Positions 6,822-6,935 of a DNA stretch of 6,935 bases are shown here, in pieces (positions within the stretch are counted from its first letter, which is position 1; each line of letters opens with the position of its first letter). The notes beneath the pieces are model-generated. The model was not told the DNA's origin. It did not search any database and was given only the letters and a program-made list of their open reading frames with translations. This stretch comes from Oscillospiraceae bacterium (GTDB taxonomy: Bacteria; Bacillota; Clostridia; Oscillospirales; Ruminococcaceae), in NCBI GenBank assembly GCA_031285645.1, contig JAITVU010000386.1, positions 1 to 6,935 of the forward strand. The letters run 5' to 3'. The translations under genes were made by a program, and so were the position numbers.

Positions 6822-6935
6822 AGTGTTTTGGCACACTATGTTTTCAGGAAAAGTTGTCGCCGCCAGCGGCTTGCGGAACAAGGCGGAGGACGAAAGCAGG
6901 CTGACGCCTGGTGAGGACGACAACGCAGTAACGTG
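6822..6935 (+). ncRNA. Candidate structured RNA or leader, unidentified, 3' end beyond window
   Basis: Downstream of a good promoter, the RNA would begin with a 6-bp hairpin (TAGTGT 6821-6826 with ACACTA 6833-6838). A nested fold follows. GTTGTCG (6853-6859) pairs with CGACAAC (6918-6924) as a 7-bp closing helix; CCGCC (6860-6864) pairs with GGCGG (6882-6886); CAGGC (6897-6901) pairs with GCCTG (6906-6910) around TGAC. The octamer GAGGACGA occurs on both sides of the last hairpin (6886-6893 and 6913-6920), forming purine-rich junctions. This resembles a compact multi-branched RNA such as a riboswitch or stand-alone structured RNA. I do not recognise the class. An alternative is a protein: an ATG at 6838 opens a frame (MFSGKVVAASGLRNK...) to the window end, but it has no Shine-Dalgarno site. 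An alternative hairpin, GCCG-CCAG-CGGC (6859-6870), competes with part of the fold. Confidence 0.5.

Noticed and set aside
6720..6923. 67-codon minus-strand frame across the right-end regulatory region
   Set aside because: It overlaps both divergent promoters and the structured RNA candidate, and its product resembles no protein that I know.

Overview
The window looks like a chromosomal segment of an anaerobic Bacillota, most likely a Clostridia-type organism. The reasons are GGAGG-type ribosome binding sites, AT-rich spacers between moderately GC-rich genes, strong sigma-A-like promoters, a class II (zinc) fructose-bisphosphate aldolase, an Rrf2 regulator with clustered cysteines, and a GHL6-type putative glycosidase. 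This placement is inference; no rRNA or marker phylogeny is available. I see no tRNA, rRNA, CRISPR array, transposase or integrase.

Layout. (1) Positions 1-837, minus strand: class II fructose-1,6-bisphosphate aldolase, missing its C-terminus at the window edge. (2) A 236-bp divergent spacer. (3) 1074-3071, plus strand: a 665-residue putative glycoside hydrolase with a TIM-barrel and a GATase-like domain, apparently cytoplasmic. (4) A perfect 18-bp stem at 3079-3124 that can terminate both converging genes. (5) 3171-4913, minus strand: a complete transmembrane methyl-accepting chemotaxis protein, with a sigma-D (sigma-28)-like promoter candidate about 115 bp upstream. (6) A 343-bp AT-rich spacer holding a second perfect stem (20 bp), probably the terminator of the next gene. 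(7) 5257-5694, minus strand: an Rrf2-family regulator with three cysteines arranged much as in IscR. (8) 5858-6652, minus strand: a TauE/SafE-family membrane transporter with a good ribosome binding site and promoter. (9) 6653-6935: a divergent regulatory region and the first ~114 nt of a plus-strand transcript that looks like a structured RNA.

How they fit together. The aldolase and the glycosidase are both carbon-metabolism genes but are divergent, so a link is only suggestive. The TauE/SafE transporter and the cysteine-containing Rrf2 protein are tandem on the minus strand without an evident terminator between them, which suggests a sulfur- or redox-responsive pair. The chemoreceptor appears to be an independent unit.

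The most interesting part is the right end. Two divergent promoters lie 24 bp apart (-35 to -35). The plus-strand promoter carries an 18-bp near-perfect dyad in its -35/-10 spacer, a classic operator position. Its transcript starts with sequence that can fold into a closing helix and internal hairpins, with a repeated purine-rich octamer, and it runs off the window. It may be a known RNA class that I cannot identify by eye, or a new one.
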